Assembly (NCBI RefSeq): GCF_007859715.1
Contig: NZ_SJPG01000001.1
Coordinates: forward strand, 5,960,001-6,024,000
DNA: 64,000 nt
Reading direction: 5' to 3'
From: Rubinisphaera italica
GTDB lineage: Bacteria > Planctomycetota > Planctomycetia > Planctomycetales > Planctomycetaceae
Program-made: the position numbers and the translations under genes
Notes under the pieces: generated by a model
Seen by the model: only the letters and a program-made list of their open reading frames with translations
What the model was told of the DNA's origin: nothing
The model's database searches: none
Part shown: positions 29,189 through 39,288 of the stretch, in pieces
How positions within the stretch are numbered: position 1 is the stretch's first letter
Layout of the letters: the number at the start of each line of letters is the position of its first letter

Positions 29189-30688
29189 ATGTCCCAAGGC
29201 AGACGTCCCATCATTTGGCGCAGATGGACCTCGTGGGGAATTTACGTCTGCTTCCTGGTCATGATTTGCTCCGTTCAAGCAGGCAACGGGAAGGGAACAC
29301 GCCGACTATTCGATCAAAAAGACGATCCTGCCAGGAAATTAGAGAATACGCAGCCTAAGACAACGGAAAAGCCCGCACCTGCGGACGAAGACCAAAATTC
29401 AGAGGATACCTCTGTTGAGAATGCTGGTGTTGAGAATGCTGGGCATGCTGAGATTTCTACAGAGGAAACACCTTTGCGAGGACCGCTGCTGGTCGGAGGG
29501 CTGCCCCCGAAGTGGACGGTTGTTGAGCAAAAGGAAACGTCGGATGAACTCCAAGTCAGCGCTTTACCCCCAGAGACCGGATTCTTCCCTGAATCTGAAT
29601 ATGCCCCGCCACCATTACTGGAAGGCCCCGGGGGAGAACTGATTTATCCAGACAATTTCCCAGCCAATCCCAACATGGCGGTCCCGATGTTTCAATCGGT
29701 CATCGGCGGAGAGGATTTCTCGGGATTCCCCGTCTATCCTGAATCGGCCTATCCCGAAGAAATCTGTGTCGAACAGGTCTCCTGCGAAAAAATCCGCCCC
29801 TGCTGCGATCCTTGCTCCCCCTGGTTTAAGATTTTTCAGCCCTTCTGTTCACAACCACAACCGGAAGGGGGCATCGGCGAAGAACGAGTCATGTTTGCTC
29901 CGTTTCTCATCGAAACTCCAGTACCTCAAAACTACACCGGCTTACGTTTCGACTTCGCGACTGGCCTGGAAACCCCAGATCGCTCCGAACTCTTCTGGGC
30001 CAAGCAGGGCATTGGTCCTCCGCTCAATGAAAACGAAGTCAACTATCAGGATATGACGCTCGCACTCGCCTCGGGCGGAAAATACTTTTCGACGACAACC
30101 AAAGTCCCCATCCGCTTCATCAATCCCGATATCAACGACAGCACCGTCGGCCTGGGCGACCTCAGTATCGCAACAAGATTACTGATCATCGATGGCGACC
30201 ACTGGAAATTGACCCAATACTTCAACACGATTCTGCCAACCGGCTCCAAAGCCCGCGGACTCGGAACCGGACATACCTCATTGGAACCTGGCTTTCTGGC
30301 TCAACTGAAGTGGACCGATAAAACCTATTTCTTCGGCGACCTGCGCTATCAATTCCCCATTGGAGGCGATCCCGTCCATTCCGGTCAGCGATTGATGTAC
30401 GGCTTGGGCATGAGTACCGTCCAATACCAGACGGACATCTTTGCAGTCATGCCAACCTTCGAACTCCTCGGCTGGAGTGCCCTCGATGGAGCCAAAACAC
30501 TGCCCAGCGGCTTTGTCGTCGACGTCGACTCCGAAACCGCAGCCGTCCTCTCCACAGGCCTCCGCTTCGTCCTCGGCCCCGCCGGAGACCTCGGCCTCTT
30601 CGAAGCCGGTATCAACACCGCCATGTCTCTCAACGACCGAGCCCTCTATCAAACACTCACAACCATCGACTTCCGCTTTGTGTATTGA
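29189..30688 (+). CDS. Exported protein with C-terminal outer-membrane beta-barrel-like domain
   Basis: 499 residues from the ATG at 29189 (MSQGRRPIIW) with GGAA upstream. A signal anchor (WGIYVCFLVMICSVQA) is followed by an acidic Pro/Glu-rich region of about 180 residues, a Cys-rich patch (ICVEQVSCEKIRPCCDPC), and from about residue 235 a beta-rich domain. That domain has alternating hydrophobic strands (LRFDFATGLETPDRSELFW; IATRLLIIDGDHWKLTQYFN; YFFGDLRYQFPIGG) and ends in an aromatic residue after FRFVY, as outer-membrane barrels do. Planctomycete homologues are often called transporters. Function unknown. Confidence 0.7.
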   Translation: MSQGRRPIIWRRWTSWGIYVCFLVMICSVQAGNGKGTRRLFDQKDDPARKLENTQPKTTEKPAPADEDQNSEDTSVENAGVENAGHAEISTEETPLRGPLLVGGLPPKWTVVEQKETSDELQVSALPPETGFFPESEYAPPPLLEGPGGELIYPDNFPANPNMAVPMFQSVIGGEDFSGFPVYPESAYPEEICVEQVSCEKIRPCCDPCSPWFKIFQPFCSQPQPEGGIGEERVMFAPFLIETPVPQNYTGLRFDFATGLETPDRSELFWAKQGIGPPLNENEVNYQDMTLALASGGKYFSTTTKVPIRFINPDINDSTVGLGDLSIATRLLIIDGDHWKLTQYFNTILPTGSKARGLGTGHTSLEPGFLAQLKWTDKTYFFGDLRYQFPIGGDPVHSGQRLMYGLGMSTVQYQTDIFAVMPTFELLGWSALDGAKTLPSGFVVDVDSETAAVLSTGLRFVLGPAGDLGLFEAGINTAMSLNDRALYQTLTTIDFRFVY

Positions 30689-31235
30689 TCCGCTAATTCA
30701 AACCGTAGCCCACAACCGGTGCCATGCCTGCATCGCACAGCAGGACAAGCATGCTTCGACATAGTTTTCTCATTAACCCCCAGAGTGGCCCCCCCCGGGT
30801 GGCACGCCCAGAACAAAGTGATGGGCGTGGTAATAAGACCTGTGCATAACCAGGGTAGACCAGAGAATCTCACAGAGTTCTCTGGGTGGCGCAGCCACAA
30901 GAGGAAACATTCTACAAGGGGCCCCGGGGGACAGGGCTCGCTTCGGGCGGGTGGCTGGGGTCGCAGCGCAGCGAAGCCCCCAGATAGCTGAGCGCCCGGC
31001 GCCATGCTCACACTTCTGCGAGCATACAATAACAAATAACGATCTGAGATCCCCCAGAAACTCAATTCGTCAAAAACCCTCATCGAGCAATTCGTCGGAT
31101 CAAATCGTTTATGCGAATCCTATGAGTTCCGACCATGAAAGTCTGATGCTGTCTCGTAGAATCTGCTTGACATCGCTATTGAGACGGTAAAGACTGAGTT
31201 TGCTCGATTTTGGTCTCATGCTTGAGGAGTTTGTT
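30689..31235. repeat. Repeat cluster, block A
   Basis: Starts a 2.7-kb zone of intergenic elements. It includes a CATGCCTGC...GACAAGCATG hairpin near 30722-30755, a CCCCCCGGGTGGCACGCCCAG segment with AATAAGACCTGTGCATAACC shared with 33090-33150, a GGGTGGCTGGGGTCGCAGCG word, and an 80-base unit (CACACTTCTGCGAGCATACA onwards, 31007-31085) shared with 32261-32340. Confidence 0.75.
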
Positions 31236-31661
31236 GTGCTTCGATCTATTACGTTGTTGTGTGCTTTGGCCTTCGCGTCAACAGCTGTCGCGGAAAATAA
31301 TCAATCACTCTCTCACGAATATAAACATGAAGGGACGGTCTACAAACGGATCTTCATTGTCACGGAGACGGCTCGAGATCGAGCGGACAGGATTCACTTG
31401 ATCTCATATCCCAAAAACAACACCGCTCAGAAAAGCTACTTTTCGGGAGATCTCAGTGTCAATGGGGATACCTGGAACATCAAATGGGATGGCGGTGATA
31501 AAGAGCGATTTGTCTTTTTGGATGACTCCGGCGAAGCGGACTATAAGATTACAGTCACCCAGATGTATGGCGATATCACTTACACGGCCGTTTACGATTT
31601 TACCCGAAGTTATCTCAACAATTCTGATCAACGGTACTTCAACAAAAAGTTTCGACGGTAG
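31236..31661 (+). CDS. Small exported protein of unknown function
   Basis: 141 residues from the GTG at 31236, preferred because GAGGAG lies eight bases upstream and it gives a compact signal peptide (LRSITLLCALAFASTAVA). An ATG at 31218 would add six residues. The mature part is beta-rich with KRIFIVTETARDRADRIHLISY and TVTQMYGDITYTAVYDFTRSY, and ends RYFNKKFRR. No family recognised. It sits inside the repeat cluster, flanked on both sides by duplicated sequence. Confidence 0.65.
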   Translation: MLRSITLLCALAFASTAVAENNQSLSHEYKHEGTVYKRIFIVTETARDRADRIHLISYPKNNTAQKSYFSGDLSVNGDTWNIKWDGGDKERFVFLDDSGEADYKITVTQMYGDITYTAVYDFTRSYLNNSDQRYFNKKFRR

Positions 31662-32340
<679 letters not shown>

Positions 32341-32850
32341 TCAAAAAACCCGCTCATACCAATTCCGATACCACTGCAAATCAATCCCATGATCCGTCAC
32401 CCGATCCCGCCGAAACGTCAACGAAACCACCAGCTGATCCTCCCCCTGCGTCCCCAGACCCAACTCCATCAGCATCAATAACTCACTCCGCGAAATCACA
32501 ATCGATTCCCAACCCCCTCCACCAAACCGCGGCTCAATCACCTCTTCCGGACACAACCCAATCAGCACATACACCAAACCCCCATCCTCCGACCCCAGCA
32601 ACTGCTTCCACGGCAATCGAAACTGAGCCCGAAACCCATGCACCCGTTTTAATCCCACTCCCCGCCCCGCCTTCACCTGCACCGGCTTCATCTCCCGACC
32701 ACACCCCGCCATCTCCGCAGACCGCACATACAAATCCACCCCACAATCCAAATCCGGCACCACCACCTCATAACCCCGCAACTGAAACTCAGCCACCACC
32801 ACATGCTCAGCCGCCCGCCCCAACAATCGACTCCCCGCAACATCAACCAT
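32341..32850 (-). CDS. PD-(D/E)XK nuclease-like protein
   Basis: 169 residues. The first 55 carry the fold signature: GRAAEHVVVAEFQLRGYEVVVP (helix with conserved Glu), DLDCGVDLYV (active-site Asp) and PVQVKA (the E/QxK strand). This layout is shared by archaeal resolvase-like and DUF4365-type nucleases. The remainder is not recognised. Base composition is extreme, with C-rich runs on the plus strand producing a long Pro/Ser/Thr frame (32253-32852) that I regard as a shadow. The gene lies between repeat blocks B and C without operon partners. Nuclease activity is inferred from the motif only. Confidence 0.65.
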   Translation of the reverse strand: MVDVAGSRLLGRAAEHVVVAEFQLRGYEVVVPDLDCGVDLYVRSAEMAGCGREMKPVQVKAGRGVGLKRVHGFRAQFRLPWKQLLGSEDGGLVYVLIGLCPEEVIEPRFGGGGWESIVISRSELLMLMELGLGTQGEDQLVVSLTFRRDRVTDHGIDLQWYRNWYERVF

Positions 32851-33376
<526 letters not shown>

Positions 33377-33625
33377 TCAAACAACGGGTGGCTGAGGTCG
33401 TAACCGGGTGGCCCCGAAAGATTCTTTCAGTGCGGTCTTAGAATTTACGCTCTCACACCCCTCATATTGTAGCGTATGAGCGTTATGTTCATATTGCTGC
33501 ACCCCACTTGTCCCGTTTTTGTCCCTGTTGTGATTTTCCTTTTCTGGAATGGATTCTACACGGTTTCCCAGGATTCCTGCTAACATCAACGTGCTCAGTA
33601 TGACACAAGAACTATTCATTTTCAT
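33377..33625 (-). CDS. Small exported hypothetical protein running into a repeat
   Basis: 82 residues beginning MKMNSSCVILSTLMLAGI, with CGGAG six bases before the ATG and a short signal-like helix. The middle is polar (ENHNRDKNGTSG...). The last residues (ATRLRPQPPVV) are read from the repeat element, so the original C-terminus may have been replaced. No domain recognised; the good ribosome site is the main support. Confidence 0.45.
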   Translation of the reverse strand: MKMNSSCVILSTLMLAGILGNRVESIPEKENHNRDKNGTSGVQQYEHNAHTLQYEGCESVNSKTALKESFGATRLRPQPPVV

Positions 33626-33852
33626 GATCTCCGAATTATTGAATGATGACTCATAAGAGTCGTTTCAGTTTGAAAATTTAAAATGGCATTGGGCCACCAG
33701 ATCAAGTTCTGATGGCCAAACGCCGGCAATCTGTTTCTTCATGAGGATTCCAACCCCATCGAAGTGTTGGGCATTACTTATTGTGGTAGTGGATGTTGAC
33801 CGGCTTACAACAGGCATGTGATTTTCATTTCTGTTTCCGTATTTTCATGGGA

Positions 33853-34971
33853 TTACTGATTCCCCTGCGGAGGATCAAAATTGATGTCTTGCATGAACTT
33901 TTGTGATTGAGCATCTGAGAGCTGGTAATAAACCGCTCCCATGGAATGATCCGATTTGTGCCCCATCCAGCTGTCGATCGCTTTCTGAGGAATTCCGGAA
34001 TTGACAGCGTGAGTTTCAAAAAAGTGTCGAAAACTATGCAAGACCAGGCCGTTGGACTTTTGTCCGACTGGAATCCCAAACTGGCGTGCAGTTGCCTGAA
34101 CACGCACCTTAAGGTTTTTTGGATTAATGGGATGATCCCCCTCTGGATACTGATGACTCGCCTGAGCGGTCAGGAACCATGGTCCAGGTGTGGGGTGATG
34201 ATGCTCCAGAATGCATCGCAAATTCGGGTGAATCGGAATCTTGCGAGAATCTCTGGTCTTCGTCTCGGCTCCTTTTCTGGACATGATATGAATCCAGTTA
34301 TTCTTCAGATCCACGTCTTCTTTGCGGAGACGTTTTAATTCTCCGCTGCGAATCCCCGTGAAGGCCAGGATCGCCAGCATAATACTTTGTGAAGCAGATA
34401 AGCTTTCTAATATCTGGTAGACCTGCTCCAATGTGGGGACTAATCTCCGACAACTCGATTTCACGCTCGGGATCTTAATTCGATTAAGCGGAGATTCTTT
34501 GAGTAAATGTCGACTGACGCACCAATTCAAAAATTGCTTGATGACCATTGATTCGTGATAGACCGTAGCAGGAGCATGAGTTGAAGCACGATGTTTTCGA
34601 TACTCATCAAAATGCAACGGTTTGATCTGTGCTAAATTACGAATCCCTCTGGCTGCACAAAACTGAATGAAGGTGTTGAGTTCGCCACGATACCGCTCTT
34701 GTGTGGATTCTGCTCTTTCCTCAAATGCCAGTTGGCTCAGGTAGAGTTCCTGAGCATCGCAAAGACTGGTTCGTGCAACCTCCTTTCGAAATTCACCACT
34801 GGTAAGATTAGCAGCCAGTTGTGTAGCTCTTCGTATCGCTTCTTTCTGATTGCTTGTTTTGAGACTTTTCCGGCAATGTTTTCCCTCATGGGAAAATTCA
34901 GCGGTATAAATTTTCTTTTTACCTCGGGGAATAATTTTCACCCGATCTGCGATCAAATAATTTTTTATCAT
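33853..34971 (-). CDS. Tyrosine recombinase / phage-type integrase
   Basis: 372 residues from the ATG at 34971 (MIKNYLIADR), with GGAGA six bases upstream; an ATG at 34983 is possible. An Arm-type N-terminus (IYTAEFSHEGKHCRKSLKT) is followed by a SAM-like core-binding domain (STQERYRGELNTFIQFCA) and the catalytic domain. That domain has Arg in AFTGIRSGELKRLR, HSFRHFFETHAV (His-x-x-Arg), MGHKSDHSM and the Tyr nucleophile in GAVYYQLS. It is coded just after an excisionase-like gene, so it likely drives integration and excision of the accessory island around it. Confidence 0.92.
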   Translation of the reverse strand: MIKNYLIADRVKIIPRGKKKIYTAEFSHEGKHCRKSLKTSNQKEAIRRATQLAANLTSGEFRKEVARTSLCDAQELYLSQLAFEERAESTQERYRGELNTFIQFCAARGIRNLAQIKPLHFDEYRKHRASTHAPATVYHESMVIKQFLNWCVSRHLLKESPLNRIKIPSVKSSCRRLVPTLEQVYQILESLSASQSIMLAILAFTGIRSGELKRLRKEDVDLKNNWIHIMSRKGAETKTRDSRKIPIHPNLRCILEHHHPTPGPWFLTAQASHQYPEGDHPINPKNLKVRVQATARQFGIPVGQKSNGLVLHSFRHFFETHAVNSGIPQKAIDSWMGHKSDHSMGAVYYQLSDAQSQKFMQDINFDPPQGNQ

Positions 34972-34973
34972 GA

Positions 34974-35240
34974 TTATCTCCATTCAGGACCGTTGTAGAA
35001 TCGGTCCAAGGTTTTCTCAGGCCAGAAGTAGATATGTTTTCCGCGTTTTCGGAAGGTTCCATCAAAGCGTCCTTTCTGAATCCACTCGTAGAGAGTTTTC
35101 CTTGCAACGTTTAATTCACGAGCAAATTGATCGACTGTCATACCGAACTTTGAGACATTTGGATCAGATTTCCGAAAGGCTTGAACCGCCCGTTCGATTT
35201 CGGGTTTTGAAGCAATATTCCTGGATCCGTTGCGAGACAT
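34974..35240 (-). CDS. Excisionase-like helix-turn-helix DNA-binding protein
   Basis: 88 residues from the ATG at 35240, supported by AGGAGGA upstream (the longer open frame reads into a decayed transposase). The C-terminal 50 residues form an excisionase/MerR-type HTH: MTVDQFARELNVARKTLYEW followed by IQKGRFDGTFRKRGKHIYFW. It ends three bases before the integrase ATG, so the two are coupled. The pair suggests an Xis-Int module. Confidence 0.8.
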   Translation of the reverse strand: MSRNGSRNIASKPEIERAVQAFRKSDPNVSKFGMTVDQFARELNVARKTLYEWIQKGRFDGTFRKRGKHIYFWPEKTLDRFYNGPEWR

Positions 35241-35379
35241 CGTTTCGTCCTCCTGACGATAGTTGAGCAATGATGACACTCGGCACCCGAATGTCTGACT
35301 CATCCCACTATCTCGAAGAGTCCAAAAAAAAGGGGGGCGCATTTCACATGCCCCAGGGCCAGCGGGGGACAAAGTGGTT

Positions 35380-35990
35380 TGTCCTGTGCGGACTTTGAGC
35401 AAGAAGTGTTCGTTCCAGCCGCAACCGCTGCGTTTCATAACGGGGCTGGTTTTCGCGAATGTTGCTTCAGCAGCGATAGCGTGAACCGATGCAGCCAGGC
35501 TAAGATCTCGGTCAAACGTCGCTCTCGAATGCAATATTCGTCTTCGCGATACGTGAAATCCAAGCTCCAGTGTAGGCGATTTCGATGCTCCAATGACTTC
35601 GCACCGCATTAACGAACTGCTTGACGACTGTTAGTAAGCTGCTGAAGAAGTACCGCGTTTCGGTGATCCGATTGCCGTTTCGGGTGCAGATGAGTGTCGC
35701 GAGCCGATCGTCTGCATTCCACTACAATTGTCTTGCCCTGGTAATTCGGCCAGTACGGGGAATTGCACATACTATCGTCGCTCGATGCGGCCGAACCCCT
35801 CCTCTTCGGTTATATGTCATCGATCGCAACGATCGCGTCCTTGAGGTCGAACAGCTGCAAAATCTCGATAATCGCAGTGATTGCGTTCGTTTTTTCGTCC
35901 GTAGCTCGTTGGGCCAATTTGATCCCGTCAATCCATGTGGATTGCAGTCTGCACCGTGGAACATCAGACACTCAACAAGTGCAGGGGGAC
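35380..35990 (-). pseudogene. Decayed ISAs1-family transposase
   Basis: Minus-strand fragments in shifting frames give ISAs1 landmarks in order. DEKTNAITAIIEILQLFDLK and AIVAIDD (about 35905-35818) come first, then EEGFGRIERRTI, RNGNRITETRYFFSSL and VVKQFVNAVRSHWSIE (to about 35585). After a one-base shift there follows NRLHWSLDFTYREDEYCIRE, then SPVMKRSGCGWNEHFLL (about 35410). The middle, including part of the catalytic domain, is deleted. No intact frame remains, so it is inactive. Confidence 0.8.
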
Positions 35991-36087
35991 CAAGCCATTC
36001 TCGTGGTCAGGGCTGCGACGCAACCGATGATCAGGAGCTTCTATTCAACCCGCTCTCTATGAATTCACGTGATCGTTCGCAGAAGAG

Positions 36088-37251
36088 TTAGCGAAATTTG
36101 CTCATGTCTTGGGACTCGCCATTTGCCAGTCTTTTGTACTGTCGCTGTAACTTGCTAATTCGGCCAGAGTCCAATCCGATAATCATGGACATCAGCTCCA
36201 GAGATATTCGACACTTACCAACAGGACGTTTTCTGTCTGAATAGCGATTCGCAATAATCTCAGACCAGTGATGAACCTTAAACATGCTTGCGTATGCTTG
36301 CCATTTATGTTGATCATTAAACCTGTGTTCGGCGGAATTCCGAACATGGCATTCGTAGTCAGCTGAAGCCATTTTATCCTTAACCAGAACAGGTGTATGA
36401 AACGGAGTCTTCGGTTCCGCTGGTTTGGACATCATTTCAGGATCCGTAAAATCAAAGTAGTCCCAGTGCGGCCCCGAAGGTTCAGGAAGTTCCCAGCTCA
36501 GCATGCCTTCCAACTGCCACTTTTCACAGAATCGATCGAAGGCTATTCTGAAATTATCTATTTGCAATGGTTCAATACGTTCATAATGGAATTCAGAGTT
36601 GAGCCGAGGAATTTTTGTTGTTTTCTTGAGCGGGAATACATGATCGCTCCCTTCTGGTAACTTCTTCCATTGATCACGAATGCCATCTCTGTCAGCTAAG
36701 AAAGAGGGATGACTGATGAGCCAACCCGCGGCACCAAGTAAGCGATCAAGAATTTCTTGATGCTTTCCCGTCACGTGACGAATTTGCCTTGAGCAAACAG
36801 AACCTAGCGGTTCCGTCCATTCGCTTTCAGCCCGGGGCCTCAATTTCAATAATTCGTTGTTCAAACCATCAGAGAGTGGAGCAAATTTGATGGCGTTAAA
36901 TTGACTGACCCCCAGTGTTCGATGAAACTGACACAGAGTGCTGAACTCTGCTTCGATTCTCTGCTCTGCAGGACTCAAACGGTAGTACTTGTTCAAAAGG
37001 AGATAAAGGTTCCAGTCCAGGCAGAAAATCACTTCGTTTTCTGCCAGTCGATCGCGAAACCATTGTTTATTTTCATCCACTAGCTGATGGAATCGTCGAT
37101 CATCGACGATGGATCCGACTCGAAAACTGGAAATGCCTCGGTTTTGATTTTTTTCAGCAATCCGCTGGAAATCTGCAAGTACAGACTGGCTCATTTTCCA
37201 ATCGGCATCCTCTGCCGCTTTCGCATGTAAGTTCGTGGTCGTGTTTTGCAT
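36088..37251 (-). CDS. Unknown 390-residue-class accessory protein
   Basis: 387 residues from the ATG at 37251; a GTG at 37260 adds three, and GGAGG lies upstream of both. Mostly helical and charged, with FCLDWNLYLLLNKYYRLSPAE near residue 78 and the C-terminal LELMSMIIGLDSGRISKLQR, which looks like a small helix-turn-helix. No signal peptide or TM helix. I do not recognise the family. It lies between the decayed ISAs1 copy and the ubiquitin-like cassette, in the same orientation as both. Confidence 0.6.
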   Translation of the reverse strand: MQNTTTNLHAKAAEDADWKMSQSVLADFQRIAEKNQNRGISSFRVGSIVDDRRFHQLVDENKQWFRDRLAENEVIFCLDWNLYLLLNKYYRLSPAEQRIEAEFSTLCQFHRTLGVSQFNAIKFAPLSDGLNNELLKLRPRAESEWTEPLGSVCSRQIRHVTGKHQEILDRLLGAAGWLISHPSFLADRDGIRDQWKKLPEGSDHVFPLKKTTKIPRLNSEFHYERIEPLQIDNFRIAFDRFCEKWQLEGMLSWELPEPSGPHWDYFDFTDPEMMSKPAEPKTPFHTPVLVKDKMASADYECHVRNSAEHRFNDQHKWQAYASMFKVHHWSEIIANRYSDRKRPVGKCRISLELMSMIIGLDSGRISKLQRQYKRLANGESQDMSKFR

Positions 37252-37631
37252 CCTGCTCACAGCCTCCGTATCTCGTCTCTAATAATTTCTACTGTCATTT
37301 TCCAAAATTGTGGTTGCACTGTTCAATACTGATTTTTCGATTTTGTCCCTTTCTGTGTGGAATTTTGCTGAATCCAGTCCCAGGCGATCAATTGACCGAT
37401 CAACTGGGAGATGTTTTGACGGATTTCGTCAGAATTTGGTGGGGGTGTTTTCGATTTGGGAGAACCTTTGTCGGGTCTGGGCATCCGGTACCTTTCTTGA
37501 GGAAATGGACGAACGTGCGAAGACTGTCAGATAAGCCTTCGGCGTGAAAGCAGTTTTGAGCGGTTGTGTTACCGACAATTAGAAACAGCAATTGCCTGTG
37601 TCTGAAAGAGTCCCTGAGAATTAAGACTTCT

Positions 37632-37674
37632 CTCTCATCTAATGATGACACATTTTTCGCGATTATTTAGCGCT
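37632..37674 (+). repeat. Cassette-flanking repeat, copy A
   Basis: CTCTCATCTAATGATGACAC followed by ATTTTTCGCGATTATTTAGC. It matches copies B (41884-41926) and C (42457-42499) in the same orientation, sharing the core TGA(T)GACAC(A/G)TTTTT, then GCGATT and TTTAGC. Confidence 0.65.
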
Positions 37675-37904
37675 GCGAGCAAAGCGTACCGGAGTTTCGA
37701 AACTTTGCATTGAAACTGCAAATTGACCGGAATCGTCGGGAGCCAGCGAGGCTCAGAGAATCAGTAAAAACTCGAAAACGCCTGTTTTTAAGCACGAAAC
37801 TGTAATTTACGGGTTACCAGTTAAGCGATTGCTGGTATCCTCCAGCAATCGCCAATTCACTTTCGAGTAAATTAGCTGTTTTGTTCTGATGGCTAAATAA
37901 AAAA

Positions 37905-37936
37905 TTCAGACCACACTGGTCAGGGTGTGGTCTGAA
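37905..37936 (-). terminator. Intrinsic terminator after the E1-like gene
   Basis: TTCAGACCACAC and GTGTGGTCTGAA form a 12-bp perfect stem with an eight-base loop. Read on the minus strand it is followed by a T-rich run. It lies 10 bases beyond the E1 stop codon. Confidence 0.85.
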
Positions 37937-37945
37937 AACTAAACC

Positions 37946-38620
37946 TCAATCTTCTCCATTCTTTGAATTGGCGATCATCAAATCATTCGCCAGAAGACTC
38001 AGACAGAGGTCGGCATCGTTTGGCATGCCACGTAACCAGCGAGTGAACTGGTGCAACATCAGCCCGGCGGCGATGTTGGCCGTGTAGATGGTGCTGCGGG
38101 CCGTGCACTGACCGGACTGGGCATCTGACTGCTTGAAGAGCGTGCTGCTGTAATGCTCTCGGGATTGCTGATCTGTGGCGGTCAGGATCCGCATCGATTC
38201 TCCCAGCATGCGGCCATCGCTCCAGAATTCGCAGCGGTCCTGGAGGGATCGCCAGATGGATTCTCGGGTGCTGATCCGGTCGACGCAGCAAAAGACGACC
38301 GTTCCGATCTCCATACGGGAGCGGAAGCGGTCGGCGATCGACATCACTGCGATTGTGGGATCGAGTTGCTGAATGCGTCGGGCCGTGGCCTCGACTTTAA
38401 GCTGTTCCAGATCCTGATGGTCGTAGCCCTGTGTGGTGATGTTCGTCGGCTCGACCTGATCAAAATCGATCAGTTGCAATCGCGGGACACCCAGAGCGGC
38501 CAGTTGCAGGGCGACCTGACGTCCAATCGCTCCGACTCCGATCACGGTCGCCTGCAGCTCTTGGATCCGCTCTCGGGGAACGAGGTCGGCTTGTCTTATA
38601 AAGCGATCGGGATTGTTCAT
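37946..38620 (-). CDS. E1-like ThiF/UBA ubiquitin-activating enzyme
   Basis: 224 residues. The Rossmann adenylation core shows [20 protein letters not shown] (GxGxxG at 28-33), [17 protein letters not shown] and [16 protein letters not shown] cysteine in [17 protein letters not shown] (Cys172) sits where E1-type enzymes form a thioester with the ubiquitin-like protein. There are no CxxC zinc pairs of the MoeB type. The ATG overlaps the JAB stop by four bases (ATGA), so it is co-translated with the JAB and E2 genes. Expected role: adenylate the C-terminus of the ubiquitin-like protein from 40378-40665 and pass it to the E2. Confidence 0.88.
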   Translation of the reverse strand: MNNPDRFIRQADLVPRERIQELQATVIGVGAIGRQVALQLAALGVPRLQLIDFDQVEPTNITTQGYDHQDLEQLKVEATARRIQQLDPTIAVMSIADRFRSRMEIGTVVFCCVDRISTRESIWRSLQDRCEFWSDGRMLGESMRILTATDQQSREHYSSTLFKQSDAQSGQCTARSTIYTANIAAGLMLHQFTRWLRGMPNDADLCLSLLANDLMIANSKNGED

Positions 38621-39288
38621 GCATTGAACTCCAAAAATGAGTGGGGATTGTCAAACAGGTCGCCATATTCCCAGAGCTCTTCCGGTTCCATGAGGTCCGT
38701 CCAGTTCTGGGATTGGTCGACCACGTTCTCGTCGTACTCGTCCTGCCAGGCCGCATAATCGGTCTCAGCAAACGGTTGCTGGTAGTCGATCGAGGTTTTG
38801 ATCCGCAGGCGGGAATCCTGCATGCGGTTCCAGCGGAGCTCGGCGTAGCGTTTGCCTTCTCTGGCCAGGATGAACATCACGGCCCAGTCGCACTCCCCGA
38901 AACTGGTCTCCATCGTGTCCAGGTCGGTGGGGCTAGGTTCCGGGGACTCCCCCGGATGCGTGTGGATCCAGATACGAGCAAACTGCTCGGGTTTCAGGCC
39001 GCGATCAATCTGCTGATCGAAGTAATCGGCAATCGCGTCTTCAGCAAAGCTGACAGTCACCGCTGTGCAGATCTGCGGCAGCAGCACCAGCTCTTCGACA
39101 TACAGGAGATCGTCTGCAGAGGAGATTCCGAAGCCCCCCACTTCAGTCGGGCCGGCATCGCGCAGGTAAATCAACTTGGCCCAAGCGGTCGGGCTGAACT
39201 TCAAGGCCGGTCGATGAAAGCGTTTACGGCGAGGCCGTCTCTGCAGGCGTCGTGGGAGGGGTGATTTGTTGGGGGTGCGTCGTTTCAT
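38617..39288 (-). CDS. JAB/JAMM-domain deubiquitinase-like metalloprotease
   Basis: 223 residues from the ATG at 39288, with GAGGA upstream. A very basic N-terminus ([12 protein letters not shown]) is followed by the JAB fold: Glu49 in [10 protein letters not shown] and the full metal motif [16 protein letters not shown] (His109, His111, Ser119, Asp122), an exact HxHx7SxxD. The C-terminal 65 residues are acidic and not recognised. Expected role: zinc-dependent cleavage of the ubiquitin-like protein, either to mature its C-terminus or to remove it from targets. Its first 65 coding bases overlap the E2-like gene in another frame. Confidence 0.88.
   Translation of the reverse strand: MKRRTPNKSPLPRRLQRRPRRKRFHRPALKFSPTAWAKLIYLRDAGPTEVGGFGISSADDLLYVEELVLLPQICTAVTVSFAEDAIADYFDQQIDRGLKPEQFARIWIHTHPGESPEPSPTDLDTMETSFGECDWAVMFILAREGKRYAELRWNRMQDSRLRIKTSIDYQQPFAETDYAAWQDEYDENVVDQSQNWTDLMEPEELWEYGDLFDNPHSFLEFNA

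Larger units (their letters stand above)
37252..37945. other. Intergenic region left of the ubiquitin-like cassette
   Basis: About 690 bases. It contains one copy of the repeat that flanks the cassette (37632-37674) and the terminator at 37905-37936. Short open frames on both strands at 37308-37651 show no recognisable domain and no convincing ribosome site. Confidence 0.5.

Noticed and set aside
35621..36091. Plus-strand 156-aa ORF
   Set aside because: Antisense to the decayed ISAs1 transposase; no start signal or domain.
37308..37651. Overlapping 79-83 aa frames on both strands
   Set aside because: No recognisable domain, no ribosome site, and partly overlapping the flanking repeat.
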